NCBI GenBank assembly: GCA_934373235.1
Contig: CAKROW010000006.1
Span: forward strand, 13,042-77,041
Length of the DNA stretch: 64,000 nucleotides
DNA from: an uncultured Blautia sp.
Lineage (GTDB): Bacteria > Bacillota > Clostridia > Lachnospirales > Lachnospiraceae
Direction of reading: 5' to 3'
The notes beneath the pieces are model-generated. The model made no database searches, was not told the DNA's origin, and saw only the letters and a list, made by a program, of their open reading frames with translations. Shown here piece by piece: positions 51,921-60,387 of this stretch (the stretch's first letter is position 1; every line of letters begins with the position of its first letter). A program made the translations under genes and the position numbers.

Positions 51921-52946
51921 TTATTTCTTGCTGATGTAACCCAGTTCTTCCAGCTTGCTCAGGATCGCTTCTGCCATTGCCTGCTGTGCCGCATTAGTGG
52001 AAGCCGGCTGTGCAGTTACAGATGCAAGACTGATATAATGCTCTCCCCATTTTTCGCTGAGAGTCTTATCAAGATCTTGTGAGCTTACTGTTCCGTCCAT
52101 AGGTCTTGTCCCGACAACAATGAATTTATCTTTATTCGGGAATGTATTGAGAATGTTCTCCTGCTGCTGGGCAAGCTCTGCCACATCATGATTCCATCCG
52201 CCATAATATCCCATAAAGATTACCGGAATACAATCCAGATCATTTCTTGTAGTCTCTTCCTCTGTGAGATCACGGATTCCTGTCTCAGTCACATTCAGAT
52301 TGGCACCTGCGGCTGCCTGCTGATGCTTTGTGATGTATCCCTGAAGAGTTTCATCACTGACCCCTGCCATTTTCATCATGGAAAGGGTACCGCCTCCCTG
52401 AAGGGTCTTGTTCACTACTGTGAGACTGTATCCATTTTCTGTAAGAAGCTTCTGAAGAACTGCCATGTAGGAATCTGTTGCAGAAGCCTCACCATTGATC
52501 AGATCATCTCCCCAGCATACGATTCCCGCCGGCTCAGATACTGTAGCTTCTGTGTCAGCCTTAGCTTCTTTTGCATCTTCTGACTTCTGTGCCTCTGTAT
52601 CACTGCTGTCCTTTTCTGCTTCTGTATCCTTTGTATCAGACTCTTCTGTATCTGTGGCCTTATCTGACTCCTGGTCCTTAGAGGTCTGAGTACCGGAGCT
52701 TCCATCCGTGGAATCTGACTCTTCTTCCTCTGCCTCTGCCTCAATCTGAGCAACATGTGCCTTGGCACCTTCATAATCCTCGATCCCTTTCTCACGCTGA
52801 TCTGCCAGCTTGGAAAGGCGCTGTGCTTCCTGCTGCTGTTCCTGTCGGCTCTTCACCATGATCCCGCCCAAAACAACAAGCAGTGCAATGCAGAGGATTC
52901 CCAGTAAAATATTCGTTTTTCTGCTGTTTTTGTTATTCCAGAACAT
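51921..52946 (-). CDS. Membrane-anchored SGNH-like protein
   Basis: 341 residues. An N-terminal helix (about 11-31) is followed by a short coiled coil and an acidic Ser/Thr/Asp/Glu-rich linker (about 72-140). The SGNH-hydrolase-like domain is about 145-341. Its block I reads IVCWGDDLINGE where active enzymes have GDSL, so the nucleophilic Ser is replaced by Asp. The GYYGGWN segment may be a later block. It may therefore bind rather than hydrolyse. Sits between CpsD and LCP, 14 nt before the LCP start. Confidence 0.6.
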   Translation of the reverse strand: MFWNNKNSRKTNILLGILCIALLVVLGGIMVKSRQEQQQEAQRLSKLADQREKGIEDYEGAKAHVAQIEAEAEEEESDSTDGSSGTQTSKDQESDKATDTEESDTKDTEAEKDSSDTEAQKSEDAKEAKADTEATVSEPAGIVCWGDDLINGEASATDSYMAVLQKLLTENGYSLTVVNKTLQGGGTLSMMKMAGVSDETLQGYITKHQQAAAGANLNVTETGIRDLTEEETTRNDLDCIPVIFMGYYGGWNHDVAELAQQQENILNTFPNKDKFIVVGTRPMDGTVSSQDLDKTLSEKWGEHYISLASVTAQPASTNAAQQAMAEAILSKLEELGYISKK

Positions 52947-52961
52947 GCCTTACCAACTTTC

Positions 52962-53681
52962 TTATTCTGTTTTATTTACATATTCCTTGTTTTCAGATTT
53001 CTTATAATAGCTTCCGTAGCGTCTGTAGTAACTGGAATAGTACTTGTCCTTCTTGGTATCTACCTTGTTAAGAACAGATCCCAGGATCTGGCATCCAGTC
53101 CTCTCCAACTGTTTAACCGCCTTCTGAGCTACCTTATAGCTTACAGCTCCCGCTTCCACAACCAGGACCGCACCATCACAGTTCTCAGCCACTACCGCAG
53201 CATCAATGATATTGGCGATCGGCGGTGTATCGATCAGGATATAATCATAATACTCCCTCAGCTCCTTAAGGAAACTGCGGAAAAGCTTCTCACTGAGAAG
53301 TCCGGACGGATTCGGTGCCATAGGTCCGCCAAAAATAATATCCAGATTCTCATAATTGGTTGCACAGATCAGATCTTTAAGTTCAGTCTGTCCTGACAAA
53401 TACTCTGAAAGTCCTCTGACCTCCTCTGCCACCCCAAAACGGCTTATCAGTGCTGACTTTCTGATGTCTGCATCCAGAAGCAGTACTCTCTTGCCAATGC
53501 TTCCCAGCTCCTGCGCAAGGCTGATTGTAATATCACTCTTTCCCTCATTTGGGAAACAGCTTGTAATTAGTATGGTTCTAACGCTCTTACCGGAAAGCAG
53601 AATATTGGTTCTCAAAGTCTTGATTGCTTCATTATAGAAATAATCCTGCTTTCTCTCATCTTTTAATTCAATCTTCTTCAT
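52962..53681 (-). CDS. Bacterial tyrosine kinase CpsD-like
   Basis: 239 residues. Walker A is SCFPNEGKSDITI, Walker A' LLLDADIRKSA, and Walker B ILIDTPPIANI. The C-terminal tail is tyrosine-rich (DKYYSSYYRRYGSYYKK), the autophosphorylation cluster of BY-kinases. It acts with the adjacent CpsC-like membrane activator to control polysaccharide chain length and export. Note GKS followed by D instead of the usual T. GGAGGAG precedes the ATG. Confidence 0.92.
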   Translation of the reverse strand: MKKIELKDERKQDYFYNEAIKTLRTNILLSGKSVRTILITSCFPNEGKSDITISLAQELGSIGKRVLLLDADIRKSALISRFGVAEEVRGLSEYLSGQTELKDLICATNYENLDIIFGGPMAPNPSGLLSEKLFRSFLKELREYYDYILIDTPPIANIIDAAVVAENCDGAVLVVEAGAVSYKVAQKAVKQLERTGCQILGSVLNKVDTKKDKYYSSYYRRYGSYYKKSENKEYVNKTE

Positions 53682-53705
53682 AAATCAGACTCCTCCATCT
53701 GTCTG

Positions 53706-54467
53706 TCAACGATTCTTTTTCTTCTTTTTATTCTTCTCATTGATATAGTCCTTTCTGTCCGGAACAGATGCCAGTACAGAAATTCCAAGATATTTATTGA
53801 TATCGTCCTCAGTCTTGATGGTATCATCCATGATAGTCAGAACTGTAATGATCGCACAGCACACTACCATACCAAACAGAATACCGATTGCAGTATTCTT
53901 CTTAATACTTGGTGAAGATCTCACAACAGGAACCTTACCTACCTCAATGATCTTGGGCGGGATTACTTCCATCTTGTCGCCAATATATGTAGAAGATACT
54001 TCCGCGATCTCATCAACCAGTTTCTTGGCCATGGCAGGATCTGCATTTACCACTGAGATCTCCAGGATACGTGTATCAGACGGATTATTAATGGAAACAC
54101 TCTCACTCAGTTCCTCTGCTGTCATATCCAGCTTCAGGTTCTCAATAACCTGTTCCAGCACCGGCGTGCTCTTGATCAGAACAGTGTAATCACTGGTCAG
54201 GCTGGTTCCAAGCTGAATATCTGCCAGTGAAGTAAGCGTGGTCTCCTTGGAAAGTACAAGCATACTGGACATAGAAGTATAAAGCGGTGTCATTGCAAAC
54301 TGTGTAAAAGCACCACTGATACACCCCACAAGAAGTCCTGCTGCAATGATCGCAAGTAATCTCTTCTTCAGCGCATAAAAAATCTCAAGGAGGTCGATCT
54401 CATCTTCTTCCTGTACAGCTTCCGCTGTAATTACGCTTCCATAATTTTTTTCTTTCTTTTCTAACAT
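53706..54467 (-). CDS. CpsC-like polysaccharide co-polymerase
   Basis: 253 residues with a Wzz domain. The N-terminal helix is about 36-54 (LLAIIAAGLLVGCISGAF), followed by an extracellular helical part. The proline-rich second helix is KVPVVRSSPSIKKNTAIGIL then FGMVVCCAIITVLTIM. The C-terminal cytosolic tail is KKKKKNR. It activates the CpsD kinase, whose start is 24 nt downstream. It has its own promoter with a T13 spacer (separate entry). Confidence 0.9.
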   Translation of the reverse strand: MLEKKEKNYGSVITAEAVQEEDEIDLLEIFYALKKRLLAIIAAGLLVGCISGAFTQFAMTPLYTSMSSMLVLSKETTLTSLADIQLGTSLTSDYTVLIKSTPVLEQVIENLKLDMTAEELSESVSINNPSDTRILEISVVNADPAMAKKLVDEIAEVSSTYIGDKMEVIPPKIIEVGKVPVVRSSPSIKKNTAIGILFGMVVCCAIITVLTIMDDTIKTEDDINKYLGISVLASVPDRKDYINEKNKKKKKNR

Positions 54468-54508
54468 TCTCCATTTTTCCTTTTCTGTGCTTTTCTATAC
54501 CTTGTTAT

Positions 54509-54537
54509 AGTTTACTTTTAAAAAAAAAAAAAGTCAA
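54509..54537 (-). promoter_or_regulatory. Promoter of cpsC-cpsD with a 13-base homopolymer
   Basis: On the minus strand TTGACT (54537-54532) is followed by a T run of 13 and then TAAACT (54514-54509) at 17 bp, or TATAAC (54509-54504) at 22 bp. The homopolymer lies in the -35/-10 spacer, where slippage would change promoter strength. Confidence 0.55.
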
Positions 54538-54559
54538 TGCTATAATTGCAAAAAATATG

Positions 54560-54581
54560 GGGGAGGTTTCCCTCCCCACAT
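54560..54581 (-). terminator. Terminator after the large LCP gene
   Basis: GGGGAGG and CCTCCCC with an AAA loop, followed in minus orientation by ATATTTTTT. It lies about 60 nt after the LCP stop and before the cpsC promoter. Confidence 0.75.
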
Positions 54582-54642
54582 GATCTTTCATATAGAACCA
54601 TGCAATAAAGCCGGATATTCATGCTCTGTCAGCGGGAGAATT

Positions 54643-56253
54643 TTACTGTGCAGCTTCTGTCTGTACACTGCCATCTGCTGTCCCTGTCTGTGCTGTTCCG
54701 TCTGTGCCTGCTGCAGAATCGGTTGCTGCAGTTGTATCCGCAGTTGTTGTATCCGCTGCCGCAGATGATGTCACCGCAGCATCTGCTTCCTCCTGGGATA
54801 CGGTCTCACCGTCACGAACCTTCTTCATAAGCTGCTCTGCCTTATCAACAGTGTCGTAGTTCGGCTCCATAACATATGCACTCTGGCTCATAGAGTACGG
54901 TTTCTGTGTATCTCCTGTACCATCCACACTGTAGCTTACGATATTCCAGCTTCCGCCGTCATTCAGCTCGTTCTGAAGGATCCGTGCGATCTCCTCGTAG
55001 GAAATATTTGTCTCAAAACATCCCTCGATTCCGGAAAGGACGGAAGAATAATTCTTCAGAAGTTCCGGTGAAAGAGCCTTATTCACAACGCCTTTGATAA
55101 CTGCCATCTGGTTCTTTCCTCTCTGACGGTCTCCCTCAGAAAATGCATAACGCTCACGGCAGAATACCAGTGCCTGCTCTCCGTTCATAAAGTTCTCACC
55201 CTGGTTAAAGTGATAACCAAGGATATTCTTGGAATCAAACTCATAATCAGAATTAACTGTGATTCCTCCAAGAGCATCGATCACCTGCTCAAATCCGGAG
55301 AAGTTGATTCGGAAATAATAATTGATATCTGTGTCGTACAGCATACCAAGCGTATCCATAGAAACATTAATACCGTAAATACCTGCATGTGTCAGTTTAT
55401 CCTTCTGTCCATTTGAAATGGAAAGAGGTACAAAATAATCACGAGGTGTGGAAACCAGCAGCGCCTGTTTTGTCTTTGTGTTGATGGTTGCCACAATATT
55501 AACATCGCTTCGGCTCTTTGCAACAAGACCGCTTCGGCTGTCAATACCACTGACAAAGATCGTATATACAGAACCATCATTGGTTGACGCCTGATCTGTA
55601 CTGCTCTGGCTCGGCTCAATGGTTGTCTCAACCTTCTTTACAGAAAGCTCCCTGATCCTGGAGTCAACATCTGTATATCCCTCCATCTCCTCAATGACAC
55701 TTAAATATGCGCTGTTAAGGACAATGGCGTCTGTCTGATTGTTGAGAAGACTGTCCATAAGCTCTGTAAGTCCTGTATATTCCTGAACCTGTACAGTTTT
55801 ACCTGTCTCAGTGTTGATCTCCTCCATAGCCTTGTCTGTATTGGAACGGTCAAGATCTGACAGGACACCATACACATAATCACCGGTAGCCGCAACAGAA
55901 TCTGCGGTATCATCGGCTCTTACGTAGATACCTACTTCTGTGATCTCCGTATTCACACCGGAAATATTGGACAACATGGATGAAGTCTTAGCCACATACA
56001 TACTTCCAAGAATAAATCCGGCTGTAAGAACTGCCGCCAGCAATGTACCGATCACAAACCGGATACGTCCCGCTGAATTCCATACAAGCAGTCCGATGAT
56101 AAAAACCAGTACCAGAAGCACTACGCCAAGAACTGCAATATATTTGGTCGGAATCATCTTCGTACCGTACAGCAGTCCCATGAGCACAAGTGCAGCCGCC
56201 AGCACAACCAGTGTAACAATAATGCCCGGCAGATGTTTTCCTTTGTTTCTCAT
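54643..56253 (-). CDS. Large LCP-family glycopolymer transferase
   Basis: 536 residues. Three N-terminal helices (about 8-29, 37-58 and 65-86) are followed by an accessory extracellular region (about 100-225) and the LCP domain (about 225-440: YTIFVSGIDSRSG, LLVSTPRDYFVPL, INFSGFEQVIDALGGITV, GEQALVFCRERYAFSEGDRQRGKNQ in part). The C-terminal tail (about 490-536) is low-complexity Ala/Thr/Asp. The three-helix layout with an accessory domain matches the larger CpsA-like LCP proteins. GGAGGATT precedes the ATG. Confidence 0.9.
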   Translation of the reverse strand: MRNKGKHLPGIIVTLVVLAAALVLMGLLYGTKMIPTKYIAVLGVVLLVLVFIIGLLVWNSAGRIRFVIGTLLAAVLTAGFILGSMYVAKTSSMLSNISGVNTEITEVGIYVRADDTADSVAATGDYVYGVLSDLDRSNTDKAMEEINTETGKTVQVQEYTGLTELMDSLLNNQTDAIVLNSAYLSVIEEMEGYTDVDSRIRELSVKKVETTIEPSQSSTDQASTNDGSVYTIFVSGIDSRSGLVAKSRSDVNIVATINTKTKQALLVSTPRDYFVPLSISNGQKDKLTHAGIYGINVSMDTLGMLYDTDINYYFRINFSGFEQVIDALGGITVNSDYEFDSKNILGYHFNQGENFMNGEQALVFCRERYAFSEGDRQRGKNQMAVIKGVVNKALSPELLKNYSSVLSGIEGCFETNISYEEIARILQNELNDGGSWNIVSYSVDGTGDTQKPYSMSQSAYVMEPNYDTVDKAEQLMKKVRDGETVSQEEADAAVTSSAAADTTTADTTAATDSAAGTDGTAQTGTADGSVQTEAAQ

Positions 56254-56344
56254 CTTAAATCCTCCATATACTACATGTCTGTGTAAAAATACTTAATCAT
56301 TTTATACGGTTTCCTTAGGAAAATCAAGGTTTTTGGAAGGAAAA

Positions 56345-56545
56345 TTACAAGTCTCCCAATTTTTCAAAGTCCTTTTGGATCTTCAGATAGTTCTCCCATT
56401 TCACATTTTTCAGAATGTTCTGTCTTTCCATGAACTGTTCCGCTGCTGTTCTGACAGAAAAGTATATATCAAATTTTGCTTTGGTTATGTATCTTCTTTT
56501 GGTAAGATATCTGGATGCAGGATCAATGTTATCTACAAGAATCAT
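56345..56545 (-). CDS. Small hypothetical protein coupled to glmS
   Basis: 66 residues. Its ATG overlaps the glmS stop as ATGA. It is Lys/Arg-rich and helical in the second half (FDIYFSVRTAAEQFMERQNI). No domain is recognised. The overlap suggests translation by coupling, but it could equally be the tail of a decayed gene. Confidence 0.35.
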   Translation of the reverse strand: MILVDNIDPASRYLTKRRYITKAKFDIYFSVRTAAEQFMERQNILKNVKWENYLKIQKDFEKLGDL

Positions 56546-58380
56546 TCAACAGTTACGCTCTTTGCCAGATTTCTCGGCTTATCTACATCAAGTCCCTTGT
56601 TCACGCTTACATAATATCCCAGAAGCTGCAGCGGGATCACAGCAAGAGAAGTTGCAAAATGTGGATCCGTCTTTGGAATATATACAGTGAAATCAGCAGT
56701 ATCCTCAATATTATAATTTCCAAAAGTGGTAAGTCCCATAAGATATGCCCCGCGGCTCTTGCACTCTACCATGTTGCTGACTGTTTTTTCGTAAAGCTCA
56801 GGCTGTGTCAGGACACCGATCACAAGGGTTCCATCCTCAATAAGGGAAATGGTGCCATGCTTCAGCTCGCCTGCTGCATAAGCTTCAGAATGAATGTAGC
56901 TGATCTCTTTCATCTTAAGGCTGCCCTCAAGACTGATGGCATAATCAATTCCTCTTCCAATAAAGAAAATGTCTTTCGCATTTGCCTGTTTGGAAGCAAA
57001 CCACTGAAGTCTCTCCTTATCCTCGATGATCCTCTGGATCTTCTCAGGAAGGGATTTCATCTCCTGGATATATGCATCACACTGCTCCTCTGTGATCTTC
57101 CCTCTTACAAGGGCAAATTTCACAGCAAGAACATAGGAAGCGATCAGTTGTGTACTGTAAGCCTTGGTAGTAGCAACAGAAATCTCCGGTCCTGCAAGTG
57201 TATAGAACACATTATCCGCCTCTCTTGCAATGGAGGAACCAACCACGTTAACAATAGCCAGGGTAGGGATTCCCTTTTCCTTACAGAGACGTAAAGCCGC
57301 CAGACTGTCCGCAGTCTCTCCGGACTGGCTTACGATCACTGCCAGACCATTCTTATCCAGAAGCGGTTTACGGTAACGAAACTCAGAAGCCAGCTCCACA
57401 CGAACCGGGATCTTGGCAAGATCCTCAATCACATACTGTGCAGCCATACCTACATGATAAGCAGAACCGCAGGCAACGATATAGATCTGGCTGATGTTCT
57501 GGATTTCCTCATCACTGAGCCCAACCTGCTCCAGATCGATCTTATTATCTTTTACTACAGAATTCAGAGTATCTGCAACAGCCTTCGGCTGCTCATGGAT
57601 CTCTTTCATCATGAAATGCTCAAACCCTGCTTTCTCAGCAGCCTCTGCATCCCACTCAATGATCTTCGGCTCTTTCTCGATCTCCTCACCATCCAGATTA
57701 TAGAAAGTGATCTCACCCTTTCTCACACGGGCCATCTCAAGATTACCGATATAATAAACAGTTCTTGTATATTTCAGGATTGCCGGAACATCAGATGCAA
57801 CGTATGCCTCCCCATCCTCAATACCAAGGATCATAGGGCTGTCTTTTCTTGCAACGTAAATTTCCCCAGGATAATCTTTGAACATGATCGCCAGAGCATA
57901 AGAACCACGGATACGCACCATTGCATGGTTGATAGCATCCACCGGTGTTCCCTCATACTTCTTATAATAATAGTCCACCAGTTTCACCGCAACCTCTGTA
58001 TCTGTTGCTGAGTAAAAAGAATATCCCTTATGTAAAAGTTTATCCTTCAGTTCCTGGTAATTCTCAATGATACCGTTGTGAACAGCAACTACATTCCCGT
58101 CATCACTGACATGTGGATGAGCATTTTTTTCAGAAGGCTCTCCGTGGGTTGCCCATCTGGTATGTCCGATACCACAGGTACCCGGCACAGATTCCCCGTC
58201 ATTGGTCTTCTCTGCCAGAACCTTAAGACGTCCCTTTGCCTTAAGAACCTCCGTCTCACCTTCACCATTACGCACAGCGATTCCTGCAGAGTCATAGCCA
58301 CGATACTCCAGCTTGGAAAGCCCATCCAGAAGAATAGGCGCTGCCTGGTGTCTGCCTGTAAAACCTACTATTCCACACAT
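56542..58380 (-). CDS. glmS: Glutamine-fructose-6-phosphate aminotransferase
   Basis: Makes glucosamine 6-phosphate for peptidoglycan. 612 residues. Cys2 of MCGIVGFTG is the glutaminase nucleophile; GIGHTRWATHGEPSE and HNGIIENY follow. Two SIS isomerase domains follow (ACGSAYHVGMAA, VSQSGETADS, GRGIDYAISLEGSLKMKEI in part) and the C-terminal motif ends NLAKSVTVE. AGAGGAG precedes the ATG. No glmS ribozyme core was recognised in the leader. Confidence 0.96.
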   Translation of the reverse strand: MCGIVGFTGRHQAAPILLDGLSKLEYRGYDSAGIAVRNGEGETEVLKAKGRLKVLAEKTNDGESVPGTCGIGHTRWATHGEPSEKNAHPHVSDDGNVVAVHNGIIENYQELKDKLLHKGYSFYSATDTEVAVKLVDYYYKKYEGTPVDAINHAMVRIRGSYALAIMFKDYPGEIYVARKDSPMILGIEDGEAYVASDVPAILKYTRTVYYIGNLEMARVRKGEITFYNLDGEEIEKEPKIIEWDAEAAEKAGFEHFMMKEIHEQPKAVADTLNSVVKDNKIDLEQVGLSDEEIQNISQIYIVACGSAYHVGMAAQYVIEDLAKIPVRVELASEFRYRKPLLDKNGLAVIVSQSGETADSLAALRLCKEKGIPTLAIVNVVGSSIAREADNVFYTLAGPEISVATTKAYSTQLIASYVLAVKFALVRGKITEEQCDAYIQEMKSLPEKIQRIIEDKERLQWFASKQANAKDIFFIGRGIDYAISLEGSLKMKEISYIHSEAYAAGELKHGTISLIEDGTLVIGVLTQPELYEKTVSNMVECKSRGAYLMGLTTFGNYNIEDTADFTVYIPKTDPHFATSLAVIPLQLLGYYVSVNKGLDVDKPRNLAKSVTVE

Positions 58381-58470
58381 AAATTTTTCTCCTCTTTTAA
58401 AGCTGTTTATGCAATATCGTATTTCCTGATACTACATCTGTTTCACTGATTTCATATATTTTCGGAAACA

Positions 58471-58499
58471 ATGGTAACATAATATTGATTTTATGGCAA
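58471..58499 (-). promoter_or_regulatory. Possible promoter of glmS
   Basis: TTGCCA (58499-58494) and TACCAT (58476-58471) on the minus strand with a 17-bp spacer; leader about 85 nt. Confidence 0.4.
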
Positions 58500-58513
58500 T
58501 GAAATTCTCCTCG

Positions 58514-58580
58514 TTACTCTGCAATATGTCCGTTCCCGGTCTCTGTACGAAATCCATCTGTTCCAAAATATTTTTCCCAT
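58514..58580 (-). pseudogene. Frameshifted scrap resembling the start of glmM
   Basis: On the minus strand an ATG-GGA at 58580 is followed, one base out of frame, by codons for KYFGTDGFRTETGNGHIAE and a stop. KYFGTDGFR matches the conserved N terminus of phosphoglucosamine mutase (MGKYFGTDGFRGEA in related enzymes). Only about 20 codons remain, just upstream of glmS and at the edge of the defence island. Short, so chance similarity cannot be excluded. Confidence 0.5.
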
Positions 58581-58615
58581 TTCACATATCTTATATGTTT
58601 TTATTCAAAGACATC

Positions 58616-59263
58616 TTATGACTTTAAATAATCTTCATTTTTTATATATTCTGTTTGCTCTACCAAAAAAATATCTATCATTTCAGTAATACATTTAATA
58701 CTTTTTTCCATTTTTTCTATATCTGGAATAATGCTGTTTTCACCATGTGCAATTGCATTTCTGATATTTACCAGTGTATTCAAATCACTTTCATATTTCT
58801 GAAATTTATTTATATTTATTTCAAAAATATCCAGTATTTCTTTTAAAACTTTATAATTCAAATTTGATTTTGTATCAATTCTCGCTGGTATTTTCAGCTT
58901 TCCATCTAAAATCTTCTCAAATTCTCTTGAAAACTCTGTTCTGTGTTCAAAGCTGCTTTTTCCTTTTAATTTGTCATAAGCAACAGTATTCGCATATGTA
59001 ATTAAATTATATGTACACATTCGAGCATCTATTTCTTCTTTATTTATGTACTCTGCCATTAATTTAAAACTGGCCACACAATATCCCTCCCAATGTGCAT
59101 AAATCATGGGAATCGTCATTTTCAAATATGTTCTTACATATTTTTCATTCTCTGTTTTCTGAATTATTTGTAAAATCCTTTTTACTCTTCCAAATTCTGC
59201 AATTCTCCAGTCTCGTTCAGCTTCCAGTTCTTTTACAAAATTATTATATTTTTCTTTTGTCAT
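58616..59263 (-). CDS. HEPN-domain protein, MAE_28990/MAE_18760-like
   Basis: 215 residues, all-helical. It carries the HEPN ribonuclease motif Rx4H as RNAIAH (Arg168-His173) in LNTLVNIRNAIAHGEN. An upstream MIYAHWEGYCVASF segment is typical of the MAE_28990-like group. HEPN proteins in defence loci usually cleave RNA to stop growth. Start at ATG 59263 (MTKEKYNNF), 16 nt after the DUF262 stop; an upstream ATG at 59305 would overlap it. Last gene of the island. AT-rich codon use with AGA and ATA, unlike glmS. Confidence 0.78.
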   Translation of the reverse strand: MTKEKYNNFVKELEAERDWRIAEFGRVKRILQIIQKTENEKYVRTYLKMTIPMIYAHWEGYCVASFKLMAEYINKEEIDARMCTYNLITYANTVAYDKLKGKSSFEHRTEFSREFEKILDGKLKIPARIDTKSNLNYKVLKEILDIFEININKFQKYESDLNTLVNIRNAIAHGENSIIPDIEKMEKSIKCITEMIDIFLVEQTEYIKNEDYLKS

Positions 59264-59279
59264 TCCCTGATAATTCCTG

Positions 59280-60347
59280 TTATTCAAACAAAAACTTATA
59301 TGCAATCTCTATCTTTGTATTTATCCTATATTTACTGCTGCTGGACGCATTTGTATTTTTTCTGAACTCTTCGTCTTTCTTCAGCTCGCCAATTTTGCTT
59401 AAAAGTTCTTCAGCCGTATATCTGGACGCATTATCCAGATTCAGTGCAATATTTATCATCAATGCATCGTACATGCTTGTAGAAAAATTTAATCTTGCCA
59501 ATTTAAAAACATTATCATTTAAATTCTGTATGATCTTGCATGTCCGTTCAAATACCTCATGTTCCTCTTCGTAGTTAAATTTTATTTCTCCTTTAGACAC
59601 CTTAAGCATATAACGGTCCATATGTTCCTGAATATTTTTATCAAATGTTGCACCAAAATTTTTCAATGTAAAGAAGCGCAGTACCAGTTCTTCCGCATAC
59701 ATACACTCTTTATCTTCTTTTCGTATCTTTATGATATCTGTAAAATATCTGTGTTTCGCCTCTGTCTTTATAAAACTGTTAAATGCATTATCATAAGATC
59801 GGAAAACACAGTTTCTGATTTCCTGCTTACTGAGCACAACCCCACCGGTGTTCAGACGATTGAACAGTTCATATCTCATATCAAATTCACTGTCATACCG
59901 TATTACTTCCACTCTGCATACAGCTCTTTTTAACAAAAGCTTGTAATTTAATGGCAGATCATCCACAGTGAATCCTTCAAGTTCTGTTAAAATAGATGCA
60001 TCCTCCAGAACCAGATTATTTTTTTCGTCATCTTTTAACTTTCCAAAGAAAGATAATACTGTAGATAATCTCTGAAGACCATCCACCAGTTCCCATATAT
60101 TCTTTTTTGTTTCAGCAACAAAAATAGGTGGAATCGGGATCCCCAGAAGTAGCGATTCAATAAATCTTGTCTGTGCACCTTTTTTCCAGCGAAAAGCACG
60201 CTGAAATTCCGGAGATATAACCAGTTCTCCATCTTCATACATATTCATGATTTCACCGAAAGACATATCCATCCTATCTGCCCGGATATCTTTTCTTGAA
60301 TCTTCTATCTGACCGATCAGCTTCTCTCTTCTTTCTTCCATTGACAT
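59280..60347 (-). CDS. DUF262 (GmrSD-N/ParB-like) protein
   Basis: 355 residues. Motifs of the DUF262 fold: VISPEFQRAFRWKKGAQTRFIESLLLGIPIPPI in part, and the nucleotide-type motif ELVDGLQRLSTV (DGQQR in most relatives, here DGLQR at 89-93), then LFNRLNTGGVVLSKQEIRNC. The domain occurs in type IV restriction enzyme GmrS and many predicted defence genes. No C-terminal DUF1524 HNH domain follows, so nuclease function may lie in the HEPN partner. Start ATG 60347 with GAGAGGTGATC; a GTG three codons earlier is part of that site. Confidence 0.82.
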   Translation of the reverse strand: MSMEERREKLIGQIEDSRKDIRADRMDMSFGEIMNMYEDGELVISPEFQRAFRWKKGAQTRFIESLLLGIPIPPIFVAETKKNIWELVDGLQRLSTVLSFFGKLKDDEKNNLVLEDASILTELEGFTVDDLPLNYKLLLKRAVCRVEVIRYDSEFDMRYELFNRLNTGGVVLSKQEIRNCVFRSYDNAFNSFIKTEAKHRYFTDIIKIRKEDKECMYAEELVLRFFTLKNFGATFDKNIQEHMDRYMLKVSKGEIKFNYEEEHEVFERTCKIIQNLNDNVFKLARLNFSTSMYDALMINIALNLDNASRYTAEELLSKIGELKKDEEFRKNTNASSSSKYRINTKIEIAYKFLFE

Positions 60348-60387
60348 TTTGATCACCTCTCATAACATGTCCATTACCCTGTTTGTT

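Noticed and set aside
58381..58615. glmS ribozyme
   Set aside because: The conserved core sequence of the ribozyme was not recognised in the leader. A covariance search would settle it.
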